A stretch of 64,000 nucleotides of DNA from Polytrichum commune (GCA_950295325.1 OX485805.1:54336758-54400757); one strand, 5' to 3'; positions 10,971 to 24,046 are shown, numbered from the stretch's first letter. A program made the numbers and translations. The notes: a model not told the origin generated them from the letters alone.

Positions 10971-12005
10971 TATTTTAGTTAGGGTTCAACAACATCACCT
11001 AGTTAAGAATATTTGCTAACTTACGAGTTAGTGAAGATTAGCTAACCAATGTATTAGCTAACTAAAATCATGGCGGCATCATCTAGTTAGGAGAATTTGC
11101 TAATAATATGAGTTAGTGAGATCAACTAACTAATTTGCTAATAATATGAGTTAGTGAGATCAACTAACTAATATGCTAGGTAACTTATTGCACACCTGCA
11201 CATCTTGGTTATCACTAACCAAAGGTTGACCAATTTAGAGTCAAATCGCATCACCTAGTTAAGAGAATCAGCTAGCTTACAAGTCAGTGAAAATTAGCTA
11301 CCAAAATTCTAGCTAACTAAAATTGTGGCCGCACCATTTTGTTAGGAGAATTAGCTAACAATATGAGTTAGTGAGATCAACTAACATGTATGCTAGCTAA
11401 CCGAAGCATGCCCACACATCCCAGTTACCACTAATCTAGAATGGTTGACCAATTTCAAAGAGGAGTTAGGGTTGACTGACTGAAGTTTACTCAACTTGCC
11501 CAAGGGTTGAACATGATACTAATTATGATACTTTATAATTTTGTGGCCCACACCAATTGTTTTTCATTAAGATAAACATAAAACCAAATATTGTAACTAC
11601 AATAATATAACATTATTTGTCTAAATTTGGACATTTAACATAATAGTTTCCTCTTATTTTTAGTAAAAAAATTAACATCGTATACTAATTTAAGATCGTG
11701 TAAGAAATAGTGTGGTCCACCTCATAGTGGAATAAAGAAGAGACGGGGAGAATGAAAGGCAAGCATTCAAGAAAAAAACTTGGGCTACTCATTTGTAGAA
11801 GTTAATTAGCCTTCAGAGTATGGCCGGGATGAGTTAAAATTTCTTCACAAAAGCAAGGTCTCAAAAAGATAGCTAACTTCTAGTTTGATAACTTTTATTG
11901 AAATATTAATTTTAACTAAGTGGTGCGGCCATGACATTTGATTAGTTCTCGTATAAGTTAGCTACCTCGTATTTTAGCTAATTATCTTAACTAGACAATG
12001 CGGGC
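10970..12005. repeat. GTTAG/GCTAACT-rich tandem and inverted repeat cluster
   Basis: Two imperfect units of about 240 bases (near 10998-11235 and 11249-11465) share CACCTAGTTAAGA, ATGAGTTAGTGAGATCAACT and GGTTGACCAATTT. Within the first, a ~41-base piece with ATGAGTTAGTGAGATCAACT is itself duplicated (about 11115-11170). A third, inverted copy lies near 11870-12000 (TAAGTTAGCTACC, CTTAACTAGACAATGCGG). This arrangement suggests a decayed foldback or MITE cluster. No coding frame. Confidence 0.55.
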
Positions 12006-12025
12006 ACAATATAACTATTTTGAGT

Positions 12026-12545
12026 GGTTACATCCCGGGTACGCAACTCCCATATTATACGCAGGAGGCATCGTACTTAAAACGGCTTAGAGGATGACTT
12101 TTGTAAAAACTATATCAAATTATATCAAATTAAAATGATCAAAAAGTTGGGTGAAGACCAAATTAAGTAAAATGAGATGAAAAGAAAGTTGGGTTGCATA
12201 TTTATTAAGCCTCCCATTAAAATTATAAGCCACGAATAGTTGCCTCCCATTAAAATTATAATTCATTCACAATGTTAAAGTTTTATTAAAAAGTCCAAAA
12301 AGTTGGGTAGTTTGACCTATGGTACATGTAAAAAAAATCATATAATTAGGTTTTTCAATGCACTTTTATGCTTCAAAATATATTCATTTCCTATATATAA
12401 TTACATTTTTGGATTCCTTGTTAGAAGGGCTACAAGGGTTGCCTACATTAAAACAAATTGTATCACTCAATATTGGACTAAAATGCATTATAAGTGATTA
12501 TAATCAGGACCATATAATACGGGAGTTGCGTACCCAGGGGTTACA
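12026..12545. mobile_element. MITE with GGGTACGCAACTCCC termini
   Basis: The left end reads GGTTACATCCCGGGTACGCA and the right end, inverted, reads GTAACCCCTGGGTACGCA; both continue with ACTCCC and a TATTATAYG phrase. The ~0.5-kb interior is AT-rich with a duplicated phrase CTCCCATTAAAATTATAA (near 12210 and 12245). No frame shows transposase similarity. The target duplication was not resolved. Confidence 0.65.
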
Positions 12546-13755
12546 TACTCTAACCGGAGCCTTAACCGGGATGTCCCTCAAGAGTGCAGCTTGGTAGATA
12601 GTATATCCTACATGTTCTTCTCATTACAAACACTGGACATAATTCCAGAAAACTCTAATTTTCAAAAAAGTCTTCATTATTCTTGGCTTGAATCAAAATC
12701 AAGGCACTTCCTCATAAATTTCCGTGCTCATATAATTATTCATCATAGAAGTATTTTCTTTATTTTTTAAATGATCATGATATAGGTCCTCCAATATTAA
12801 ATCCAATTGTGTTGATTGTTGAGCTGTTGAGGATAGAATACTTAAAACTATGCCCTAAAACTATGACTTCGTACCTTACTTTTACATTAGACTAGTAGGA
12901 AATAGACTAATAGGAAGTAGTGACATTAGTAGAGATCATGGTTCTTTTGCACACTTGCAATGAACACAATGGTCATTTGTGTTGTCTGGACCACGCTCAT
13001 TTTGGACCGCCATTGAGTCATTTTGTCATTTGGGCCACCACTAAATTTATGCTATTAATCTTGTAGATTATATTCACATTTTTGTGGACCATGATGCCAT
13101 CTTGCTATTTTGTTGGTCATGGGTAAGGTCCATGAAGTTTATGATATTTTTGGCTACTTATAAGTCATAGATTTTATTCAAGTTTATTCATAATATCTAG
13201 ATTTCATGCATATTTTTGAATCTACAATATAAAGAGGCTTATGTTCTCACTTTGTTTAATTTAGAGATCTTCTTATAGTTGTCTATATATATGTCCCCTT
13301 CTCCAATTGTTATATTTTTGGCTACTCATTAAAGCTTATACACAAGATTCCATGTTTATTATTGAATGTTCATGAAGGAATATTCTATCTTTGTTTTGAT
13401 TTTAGAGATCTTAATAGATCTAGTCTAGATCTAGATGTTCGCCACCTTCCTAAGTAATTACCAATGTGAGAGGGAGAAAGGGAATTCCCGCATACAAGTG
13501 TTATTCATTCATCCAACAAAGAAGCCCTGAAATAGTAAACAAGCCGTGTTTTACTATTTTTAGTCAATTGGATACCAAATTTAGGCTAAAAGATCCCAAA
13601 TTAGTTTAATCACCTTCATAAGTATTACCAATGTGAAAGAGAGAGGTACTAAGTTTCATTTTCCCACAAAGGAATTGCCTCGTCAATGATATTATCAAAG
13701 TTCACATTTCGGCCCTCCAAAGCATTTCTAAGCACAGCTTCCAAAAAATTTATTC

Positions 13756-14135
13756 CAACCCACCGGGCCTTGAATCATTCACAACCCACACCCAAATTTG
13801 ATCCCCCAAACCACTAGAAGCAACACAACTTACCAACATGAAAATCCAACATAAAGGATCCTCGAACCTCCATGCATCCGCAAAGAGCAACACTAGGCAT
13901 GCAATCAATTTGCCTCCGTAATTGAATCTAATGACACTATAATGACTTAGAGTTCACCGATGCAAATCAAACCCACCGGGCCTTGAAGCACTCACAACCA
14001 ACACCCAAATTGGATCCCCAATCCACCAGACGTACTCACAACTTACAATTAACCCACCAACATGAAAATCCAACATAAATGTTCCTCGAACCTCCATACA
14101 TCTGCCAACAACAACACTCAGCCTACAATTGATCG
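13756..14135 (+). repeat. Imperfect tandem duplication, ~210-bp period
   Basis: Copy A (about 13756-13915) and copy B (about 13967-14135) share CCCACCGGGCCTTGAA, CACCCAAATTGGATCCCC, ACCAACATGAAAATCCAACA and CCTCGAACCTCCAT. The opposite strand has a long hydrophobic open frame across copy B with no Met start and no domain I recognise. I treat that frame as fortuitous. Confidence 0.6.
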
Positions 14136-14842
14136 ATTGTCTGTACATGGCAAAAATCACCATAACTATTGCTACCCACAATTGCAAAACCAAAAGGACA
14201 GATGAAGAAAGAAACAACATTTTAGCACCTATTAAATGTACCTTGAACAAGATTGGCATGTGGTGCAAGATCGGTAGCCACCCACTGAGCTCGAAACCAA
14301 ACACAAAGCTTGACAACACCAATTGAAAACACAAGAGCAAAAACATAATAAAATAAAATAAAAATAACGCCCGTATCCGAGCAAAAGCTGAAGCTTGAAG
14401 CAAGAATGGGGTAGAGAGAAAAACCCGAATGGAGGAGTGAGGTACTTTGCCCAAGGGGCTCAAACTCTTCTTATACTTGTGAGAAAGGGGCTATGGTTGT
14501 TTAGAGCCTCAAAACCCTAATTGGCCCAATGACAATGGAACCAACCATAAATTAGCCTCCATGGTTTTTGACCTTATGAGTCATGACTCTAATATTACTC
14601 TGGTAACATTCCCGTCCTATCCCTATTCCCTTCGGTTACTTGTCTAAAATTTTAAAAATGGGCTCGGTAAATATCCCAAACTATGATGCCTCCACCAGCC
14701 ATATTGCTAGCCTATTCTCCCTTGAACTGGTCGATTTCCGACCTTGACAATTTTACATCGGTACCTCATCCGAATCACTGCAAACTCATTCGGAAATCTC
14801 CAAAAAATTCCGGCTAGCTCGTAACTAAACCTCAGTACTCCT

Positions 14843-15884
14843 TGTACAGTGGGGTGACACCGAAATTGGCACCTTGTGCAATTCCAGGGATAGTGCCCAC
14901 ACTGCTGCCAACTTTGACACCCTCCTGAGCGCTGGAATTTTTTTATTTATACATGATATTTTTAGACACAAAATCATTGTTATGTTGACAACATGTGTAC
15001 CAAATTTCAAAGCTAGAAGATTGATTTTAAAAAAGATATTCAAGATTTACTAACAAGGGGTAGTTGTAAGAAATGTTTCACAGCTGCCAACTTTGACACC
15101 TTCCCAAGGATTGAAGAATTTTTTTTTCACATGGAATTTTTGGAGTAAGAACATCTTTATGTTGTTTACACATGTGAAAAAATTCAAGTCCAAAAGACCC
15201 ACAAAAAAAATGATATTCCAAATCTACCAACAGGTGTAGTTGTGAGAAACAAAGGGGAGAATTGTTTCACAACTTCCAACTTTGACAGCCTCCCTAGGGC
15301 TAAGAATCTGTTATTTCAATATGAAATTTTTATCCTTGAAATTTTTGTCACATGATCTTTATGATGTTGATCACATGTATGAAAATTTTCAAGGCCAAAA
15401 ATTTCATATTGAAATAACAGATTCTCAGCCCTAGGGAGGCTGCCAAAGTTGGAAGTTGTGAAACGATTCTCCCCTTTGTTTCTCACAACTACACATCATG
15501 GTAGATTTGGAATATCATTTTTTTGTGGGTCTTTTGGACTTGATTATTTTTTCATGTGTAAACAACATAAAGATGTTCCTACTCCAAAAATTCCATGTGA
15601 AAAAAAAAATTCTTCAATCCTTGGGAGGGTGTCAAAGTTGGCAGCTGTGAAACATTTCTTACAGCTACCCCTTGTTAGTATATCTTGAATATCTTTTTTT
15701 TAATCAATCTTCTAGCTTTAAAATTTGGTACACATGTTGTCAACATAACAATGATTTTCTGTCTAAAATTTCATGTATAAATAACAAATTTCCAGCACTC
15801 GGGAGGGTGTCAAAGTTGGCAGCAATGTGGGCACTATCCCTGGAATTGCACAAGGTGCCAATTTCGGTGTCACCCCACTGTACA
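14843..15884. repeat. 1.04-kb near-perfect palindrome (foldback element)
   Basis: The arms run from about 14843 to 15354 and 15374 to 15884, meeting at an almost loop-free centre near 15364. The outer ends are TGTACAGTGGGGTGACACCG on the left and its complement on the right. Each arm holds three diverged ~180-base units built on CTGCCAACTTTGACACC, CACATG and TAGTTGTRAGAAA (starts near 14906, 15085 and 15266), so it is a palindrome of short tandem repeats. The outermost ~100 bases of the right arm could encode VGTIPGIAQGANFGVTPLY, possibly a captured gene scrap that I cannot name. Transcription would give a long double-stranded RNA. Confidence 0.8.
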
Positions 15885-18800
15885 TTGGACCGGTTGTGGC
15901 CAGCTCTGTCAAACAACAATCATCTTGGGCATGTTTTTTTTTTCTTTGACCATTGTCTAAAATTATATGTTTAAACATTCATAATGTCTTCATATTAACA
16001 AGATAATGTTCCAGTCCATGGTCATTTTTGGACAATAGATTCTTTTGCTAATTACTAGGGACAAATTTATGAAAATTTAAGAATGGAATAATTATACATA
16101 TCATGTTAAAAGCTCATGTAACACGTTTGTGGGCCTCCACCTAGGGCACCTTAGGTACATAGCCACACCTACAAGACTAGGCCAAGAGTGGTGGCCAAGG
16201 GGTTTCATACCTTGGACCTCACGGGCACCACTTTGATATCCTAGCCTCCAACTCCTTGCACCACACTCGACAATACAAGAATGCATGTTGAGCCACTCTA
16301 TATGGCAAAGCCACTTTGAGACTAATGTTGACCAACTTCAAGGCCCCGAATTTCCTTGATGGGTGCACTATTTATGGGTAAATACTATGGGTGCACTATA
16401 CCTAATTAAAAAAATTAATTTGATAAGTACACTCCACTAAATTCTCATGTGTGTGAATAATATTTAAATGAACATATTATTTTTCAAAATTATTCCCAAT
16501 AGAGGAGTTATATTATACTATGATAGGATTTGATCAAGAGTTTAGAAAACGACGAGTTGAACGACCTATAAAAATTCCTTTATTATATAAGGTTTTATCA
16601 AGTAAGTTTTTCATGATCTGTATCATCCATTTATCTATTAGGCATTTATCCATAAAGAATTATATCTTTTACCAATAATTTGTGACATTGCTTAGTACAA
16701 ATAGTAAACGTGATGCTAAACACCATAGACAATATAGTGATAAATGCTATTCATGAAGTTCAGTTACGTGAGTGCATATTAATGTAGAGAAAAAATGTAC
16801 CTCTCATCTATCCAACATAAGAGCTTGATGGGTCCCAATAATTTTGTGGTGACCATCTCAAATGACTTGGATTATACTAATTGCAGTTTCTAAAATCAAG
16901 TTTGGTATCCAAACAACTTAAATAAATAACCTTCGGACTGCATATTAGTTTAATGTTTTTGCATTGGATGAATGAGAGATACACTTATATGCAATAATTT
17001 CCTCTCTCCCACAAATCTAGTAATTCAGGAAGGTGACTCACATCAATAGATGGGTAAATTGTAATGTGGAAGAGAGGAAATAGACAAGATCTTTAAATTA
17101 CACATTCCTTCATGGACAATCAATTATAAGCGTGGTCCAATCTCACAGGTGGGTCACTTACTGCACCTTACAAGCAATGTGGGGCATAATATAGGGAGTT
17201 TTACATTTGTTTGAAATAAAAATTATAAAGGAATTCCATATTATGAAGGGTCCACTAAAAGTAGACAATCTCATTATAAGTAAAGTAGATATGTATAAAA
17301 TGTGGGGCATTGCTTCTTAATAAATCTAATATGGGAGTTAAAGTTTAGGATCCTAGGGTCTATATTTAGTATGATGAAGATTTGGGAGTTAGGGGATTTT
17401 GAATTTGCAAGAGATTGTTAGATTTTAAGGTTGTCATTTTTTTGGGTACCCATGTAGGATTTTCTTTGTGCTTGTCCAGAGACTCCCACACAGTGGGTGT
17501 TGCGTTTTTTACCACACAATCATTTTTTTTTTGGGTAAGTACACTTGCACTTTTGTAATGCATATGGTGTATGATATTTTAGTTGTTGATATGGTTGTGT
17601 ATTTTATGCAAGTTTGATGTGGTTGTGTTTTGTCCAAAGTCCTTCTGAAGTTCATAACTTTATAAACCGTGTTTGCAATAGAATGAATGGACGTGAATAA
17701 CCTTTTTATTAGTTGAACATAATGATAGGGTGCAAATAAATAGGTCGTTTTAGAGAATAAAATAATTTAAGGGAACCTTCAATCATGCCTTGGAAGTAAA
17801 TAACCCCTAAACCAATTTGCCTCCACTGCACATGGTGCACAAAAATATCGCAATTTGGAATCCAAGACGTCATTATTTATCTATATTTATTCATAGAGTG
17901 ACCAACCCGTATCCAATCTAATGAGTAAGCTTGAATGAGTAGCCAAAAAATACACCCTAAACTCCATAATGTCCACTATCTAATATCCCAAAACCCCAAG
18001 GGAGCAGATGTTCTTAGTTCAAATCTCAGTCCTTATTCTCACATTTCTCTCCCTTATATCACAAGTTTCACCATTAATGCAAATTACCAAAGACATCAAC
18101 CTACACCCTTGCATTGCGCCACATGTCAATATGTGGGGTGCCTTCTTCTTATTCTTCTTCTTCTTATGCCACTTGTTGAATTCTTGGTGCGTGGATTTGC
18201 CATTTTGCTCAGGAAGGCCAAGTGGGAGGTTGTCATGTGAAGGTGGATCATGTGTTATGATTCGATAGATTTCCCATGTGAGGATTTATTCTAAGCTCTA
18301 AACCCTAATCTTGAACCCTAGACTTCTCCCTCTCACCTCTGCTTCGCATCTCTCGGCAATTCAATCCATCAAGTGGGAAGTTCTTTAAGGAGTTGAATAC
18401 ATACATGTCTATGCATTATTCAATTTGAAGGTCACCACTTACTAATCTCAAATGCAAGCCCTATTAATTATGCTTTCTACATATCCTTAGAAGCTAAGTT
18501 GTTTTGAATCTAAGATCGAGCACCACGGAATTGGTAATGTTCAAAGACACTTTAATCAATTTATGATGAAGATTTAGAAGCAATCACTATGCATTGGACA
18601 ACAATGATGACTTCAAGGTTCATCTTTGTACACCATTTTTTTTATTAATGTAAATATCTTCTTAGCAAACAGTGGAATTCTTCATCAGATGCTTGGGATT
18701 TTGTCCATGTTTTGAATTTGATGTGTTGGTTGTCTCCAAATCAAGAAGGAAGAATTTGTTGACCTTTGCAAAGCCATCTCTTTGAAGTTTGAAAGGGCAG

Positions 18801-18985
18801 ACAAGGTGAGTTGCATTCATGTCTGCATTTGGTTGACATCAGTAGATTGATATTTTGTTTCCATGTATGTTTTTTAAGATGAATTTATGGTAAGCTCAAA
18901 CTTGCAAAATGTGGTGGCTGATCATAGGCTCATTATGGGGGGTCTATGAGTCCAAGTTTTGAACATTTTGCATACAAGGTTGTCA
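15885..18985. other. AT-rich intergenic DNA
   Basis: I see no gene here. Short open frames at 17366-17563 and 17935-18268 have no start context, no recognisable motif and low-complexity composition. Near 18295 there are single AAACCCTAA and GAACCCTAG words, which are common in plant 5' regions, but no frame follows them. Confidence 0.4.
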
Positions 18986-18989
18986 ATGT

Positions 18990-19115
18990 CTAGGGAGGAT
19001 TTTGGGCATAATTAGTCAAGATTCTAGTGTTTCCAAGACCAATTGGTTACATGTTGACATCTTTCATTTTTCTTTATTAAACTAAGGAATGTTCTATAAA
19101 TTAATGTAAATGGAT
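18990..19115 (-). repeat. Dispersed repeat family R5, fragment
   Basis: Read on the minus strand, the stretch shares GATGTCAACATGTAACCA, TTGGAAACACTAGAAT and GGGCATAATTAGTCAAGA-like words with four other places in the window (near 22020, 29850, 39500 and 43750). Copies are 100-250 bases and clearly derived from one source. The source element is not evident. Confidence 0.6.
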
Positions 19116-19159
19116 CAGATCGAAGTCAAGTCCTTCTCTTTTCTCTTAAATCAAAAGCT

Positions 19160-19545
19160 AAAGTAGAGGTGCCTATAATTGATCACTTAATAGATTTTGA
19201 GCCATATATGAAGAAATATAAGGTGGTGCAATTTTTCCCCGTGTTAGAAGATAGAAATTATGAAGATTGCAAAAAAAAATTGGTAATTTTATTCCTTGAA
19301 TTGAAAGTACTGTGAATGTTTTAAGCCAAAATAGACCCGAACATATTACCAATGTGTAGAGTCTCCCATAACCGCTCATTTTAACCGTTCATCCCTTCTC
19401 ACTTTAACACACAAAACAAGGATATGCATCATGGCACTATTGGTTCCGCCCATATCAAAATTAAGTCCCAACCTAATTGAAACTCCATTACCCTATAGAT
19501 TATCAATGGGGTCCTAGTTGAGAATAGGCGCCTCTTGTATACTAT
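19160..19545 (+). mobile_element. GAGGCGCC-type MITE, copy 2
   Basis: This copy has TAGAGGTGCCTATA at the left, TATAAGGTGGTGCAATTTTT, CATATTACCAATGTGTAGAG, CATAACCGCTCATTTTAA, GGCACTATTGGTTCC and GAGAATAGGCGCCTCT at the right. It is nearly full length (about 385 bases) and has no insertion inside. Confidence 0.75.
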
Positions 19546-21950
19546 ACCTTGAGCTATTTGTCTTCAATGTTTAATTTTTGCACAAATTTCAATATCATCA
19601 CTTCATTTTGGTCCACACATTGCATACATTAGTAGTGCTAGCAAGTTCCCTTTCAACAATTAACAAATACAATTTTCTACTAAGATTGAAATCTACAAAG
19701 TGTTTTGCTTGAAGGCAAAAAAGGTAAGATTCAACCTCTTAAAAAGGTTCACTTATGCAGACGCATACACACCAGTTGTCCACTGCACAACTGTTCGTGT
19801 CCAAAAATTATCAACTTTGTAATTTTCTTCATCATCTTCATAAAGCCCATATTGAATGCCATGGATACCCACATGCCCACATGCCTCCCTCCTACATCCA
19901 AAGCTTCCTTATATTCACTTGACCCAAATCAAGATCATCCGGCTGCCCACTCACTAGAGAACCTAACAATTTTCATCTTCTCCGAGGTTTTGTAGATCCA
20001 AAACTGCATCATTCTCCACACCACCCTCTTCATAATCATCTTGATTTGCTCCATGTTGGGGTCTTGCACCAATGTCATGTACAAAGTGTTTCTCAACTTC
20101 TTGGAGTGCCCAATCGTACCATAAGCTTTGCATATGTATGCAACTTTGGGAGATTATCCGTGACCCATGCATGAAATCATCAATTCCAACATTACGATGT
20201 TGCACTTTGTGTTATTCCATACAGTCACACGCTACGCTAATTCTTTATAATCACACATCCATGTTAACGCTACAAAAATTCCGTAATATAACGTGCACTC
20301 TAGTTGCCACATGTGTGATCCTAAGGAGTTTAGAGTGTAGAACAAGGTCTTCACGGACCTTTCACATGAGTTATGACAAGGACATGACACAACTCCCATA
20401 GTATATGCAAGAAAATTGACTAAACACTATTCATCCATGTTCGTATGGTCGTGGCCATGACACAAAGGTTTTTTCCTAACAAGGGACCTTGTCAAAACTA
20501 CTACTAGGTCTTACAAGGTTAGTAGTAGTAGTAGTAGTTTTGACAAGTTTTGACTACTACTACTACATTACTATCATTTTAGAATGTCCAGGTGTGTTGA
20601 AAGTCCAAGAAACCATCACTTTACAAGGGGCACAGAAGTTGGTGCCACCCAATGTTGGATTGATATTGTCTTTTTTTATACCATTCAAGAATCTATAATG
20701 AGGACTTCATATCTTTTGATACCAATAGGATATGGATAGTTCAAGAATTTGTTTTTGGATATTATTTGGGTCTATATACCATGCAAGGTCCTTCGCATAC
20801 CTAGCTAAAATAGCCCTAATATATGAATATGGTTTAGAATGATATTGACCTAATTAATAGCTTGGGTATATAAAGGATGGCTATATTTGATATTGTACGT
20901 ATATTAATGACCTTAAATATTCAGAACTTGGAATTTATTTCATAAGCCTTGACTTCATTATAGAGAGAGATAAATTAGTTGAGATAGTATTTGCCATACA
21001 TAAAGTGCTTGGCTTTGTAAATTACTATGCTTTTTGAATGTTTATGAATTTTTTTTCACAAAATGAAAAGTTATTATATGATGTTGAATCACTTTCACTA
21101 AAAACCTTTCCAAAGATCAAAACCTATCCACTTTATTGTGCTTGCACAGATGTAGGTTATATATATTACCATCATTTATGATGAATATTGACATGCATTC
21201 ACCTACTACATACTGGTCCAACGTTCGTGCCATCCTTTGAGATATTTTTTAAGCTTTCTACCTCAACTTACTAAAATAATAGATCCCATGTCATATGATC
21301 GTATTTTATGAGCTAACATTTCTCATTTGGTACCCTTCCGTACAGTGCCCGCGTGATACGATAACGCGCAACTTTCCATTGTAAGTGGTCCCCCCTCCCC
21401 CCCCCCCCCCCCCTCCAAAACAGTCCTTTTACTTCAAGATTGGGTATCGCAACGACTAGGTTGATCCATTCTAATGATCATGATACGAAGAAACAACCAA
21501 GTGAACTTTTCCTTAACAATTCTTGATTTCAAGCAAGTTATCACTCATTGTCAACATGTTGAGCTAATATTGATTCTGAAGGGCATTGAAGCTCCATTGT
21601 TTGTGAACACATTTGCAAACTCGGTACAAATCGGGATGCGGTACACGAGCCAAAGTTGGCAAAGTCAATTGGTGTGCATCAAGATGACCATCAAGGCTAC
21701 TTTCGGGAAGGACCGGAGAACTCTGATGTCTCTTAAATGACAACTTCTCATCCCAACGATTCACCAGTACTTTCAAAAATGGCTTTCTGGGACAGTGAGC
21801 CTTATCGGCAATATCTCCAGCCTCCAAGGCTTCAACATCTTTGGAATGTTCTTGAAAGGTGTACAGAGAGCGTTCCACTGTTGTCGTTCATGTCATTCAT
21901 TCCAAGGTGCATCGTTTAGAAGCCTTGGAACAAAACTGCAGACCTATGTC
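19546..21950. other. AT-rich intergenic DNA with simple repeats
   Basis: No gene can be supported. A minus-strand frame near 20205-19963 (LWYDWALQEVEKHFVHDIG, then an acidic stretch) looks more protein-like than its surroundings but lacks a start and a recognisable domain. A trinucleotide stretch at about 20494-20571 contains GTAGTAGTAGTAGTAG followed by its complement CTACTACTACTAC, so it can fold back. A 17-C run lies at 21397-21413. Confidence 0.35.
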
Positions 21951-21954
21951 CGAG

Positions 21955-22200
21955 AAGAACCGGCGGTTGGTTGCAGGTGAACCGGTTGAGTTTGAGAAAT
22001 AACCAGTTCAAGTTCAAGTCTTCAGAAAATTTACTGATCATTTTAGAGGGATCTATAGAATATACCTCACATGAATAAAGTAAAACCGGAAGATGTCAAC
22101 ATGTAACCAGTTGGATTTAGAATCACTAGGATCTTGACCGACTATGCCCAAAAACTTCCCGGGCACTGGGGTAGAGGCCTTGGAACAAAAACCGCAGATG
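21955..22200 (+). repeat. Dispersed repeat family R5, longest copy left of the hAT element
   Basis: The copy begins GGTGAACCGGTTGAGTTTGA and continues with CAGTTCAAGTTCAAGTCTTC, TTTTAGAGGGATCTATAGAA, GATGTCAACATGTAACCAGT and CTATGCCCAAAAACTTCCC. In one forward frame the first part reads GEPVEFEK then PVQVQVFRKFTDHFRG, closely matching the frame of the copy at 43750 (PVEVQDFRRITDHFRG). The conservation at amino-acid level is suggestive of former coding, but stops follow. It is a sequence relative of repeats carried inside the neighbouring hAT element. Confidence 0.55.
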
Positions 22201-22355
22201 CAGTGGAGGTAGAATGATACTCTCAGATTATACAAACAGTGCAATGATTAGTAGGAAGAAGCACATATGAACATAATATAGCAGGGTATGCGTGCTCCGT
22301 GGGCCCAAGCATGCATCACAAGCAGTGTATGAATTCTAAATCAAATGATCATCAC

Positions 22356-23566
22356 CAGGGGTGTTTTTTCACAAGGTCCCTAACATGTCTAGGGACATGT
22401 TCATAAAAAAAAAACATTTCCAATGGACGGGTTCTTAGAAAATGAACTGGTTTTGGGACGTGTCAAATTCACTTTGGACAGGTTCTAAAAATAACATTTT
22501 TTAAATTAAAAAAATGATACAAATATCAATTACGTTATGTCATATATGACATGTGAATATAAGCATAATGCAATCAAACCACTAATACCCAATCAAACTA
22601 TCAATCTTAAAGTGCTTGATTCACCTGCATACATTAATTCATCAACCACAAAATTTAGAACCTTTTTAACATAATGTCAAAGACAACGCTTCCACCATCT
22701 TAGGCACATGTAAGGCTCAAATATCTACTCATACATTGACCCAACAACTTACAAGCTCAACCCTGCAATTTGCTAGGGTTTAACTCGAATTGACAGAAAT
22801 TTCCTGCACAACCCTCGAATTTGCACTCAACCCACAACAAAAGAGAGGAATAAGACTCTCAAGATTTAGGATGCTAATGTATCGAACATATGCAACTGAA
22901 AGCTAAAGCAACTGAGAGACCGGTGAGAGATAACTTGATTGCAGTCGTCAAATGAACCAGTTGAGTTTGAGAAAAACCCTGTTAAAGTTCAAGATTGCAG
23001 GAGAAGATTGTTCCAGCAACACTCTTCAACTTCTTGAATTCGAGTTAGTTTCAAATGAACCGGTTGAGTTTGAGAAAACACCTGTTGAAGTTCAAGATTG
23101 CAGGAGGAGATTGTTCCAGCGGCACTCTCCAACTTCTTGAATTCGAGTTGGTTTCAAATGAACCGGTTGAGTTTGAGTGACTGAGTCTAGTTCAGTTTCT
23201 CTGAACTAGTCTGTGGACAAACAGACAAAATGGGGCAGTGGCAGGCTAGCAAATTGGTAATTATAATAGAAAAAGCAGAAATGAACGAAGATAGTAAGAT
23301 ACTATTGTTTCCAAGTGGCAAGTGCACCAATCACATGCCGACATCTTTCGGGTGATCTTTATCGATTTGTTTTTTCCTTTAACCTTTTCATGGACGGGTT
23401 GGTTTAGAAATTACCGGTTTTGGGACGGGTTGTTTTTTCTTCAACCTTTCCATGGACGGGTTGGTTTTGAAATTACCGGTTTTGGGACGGGTTGCAATTT
23501 TTTTTGCCTTTCAATTCGAGGTTTTGGGACGTGGACGGGTAAAAACTTTGTGAAAAAACAGCCCTG
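22356..23566. mobile_element. Non-autonomous hAT element with perfect 8-bp target duplication
   Basis: The ends are inverted repeats CAGGGNTGTTTTTTCACAA (left has G at N, right has C), starting with the CAGGG typical of many hAT elements. Immediately outside both ends stands the same eight bases, ATCATCAC (22348-22355 and 23567-23574), the size expected for hAT insertion. Subterminal repeats GGACGGGTTGGTTT and ACCGGTTTTGGGACGGGTTG recur at the right (two units near 23380-23495), with a related inverted set at the left (22430-22490). The 1.2-kb interior holds no transposase. It carries a 103-bp tandem repeat related to family R5. The intact target duplication suggests a fairly recent insertion that has stayed in place. 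Confidence 0.9.
22951..23170 (+). repeat. 103-bp tandem repeat inside the hAT element
   Basis: Unit starts AATGAACC at 22951, 23054 and 23157 (the third is partial) give a constant 103-base period. Each unit has AACCGGTTGAGTTTGAGAAA (first copy AACCAG), GTTCAAGATTGCAGGAG and CAACTTCTTGAATTCGAGTT. The start of the unit matches the R5 repeat just outside the element, so the hAT element probably captured a piece of R5 and then duplicated it, or both derive from a common source. Confidence 0.85.
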
Positions 23567-24046
23567 ATCATCACACACGAAAGTCTCAGGCAGAATCTTA
23601 ATAGAATGTGGGTGCTTTTGAGAGATAAGTGTACTCAATCATCATAACATTGTTCAGCTGCATGCTGGTGCTCCATTCTACATTTAGCATCGGACGTGGA
23701 CCTCCACGATCTTATCTTCGTGAGAAGAAACCCGGAAAATAGGAAGAAATTGACGCCGGTACAACTAATGAATAGTGCTGGTATAAAAAGTAAGAGTATT
23801 GTGAATAATGTCCGTATTTATAGTGATCATGTTGCTATGAATAGAATTTTTAGTGAATAATGTTGTGATTAACAGTATTTCATGTGAATAGTGTCGGTAT
23901 GAACAGTGATTCATGTGAACAGTGACGGGAGTATAAGATTGAGTTTCCATGTAAGTTGCTCGCCCGTCATGTTTTAGTGTGAATAAGGACAAACCTGCCC
24001 AAGTGTAGAGGAAATTTGGTGGGGTAGGGTTCAGATTTGCCAACTT

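Noticed and set aside
13954..14463. 169-codon hydrophobic minus-strand frame
   Set aside because: It has no ATG at its start, lies across a tandem duplication, and shows no domain. The hydrophobicity follows from the base composition.
19963..20205. Possible transposase or host exon (LWYDWALQEVEKHFVHDIG)
   Set aside because: It is protein-like in composition, but there is no start, no splice support and no family match I can name.
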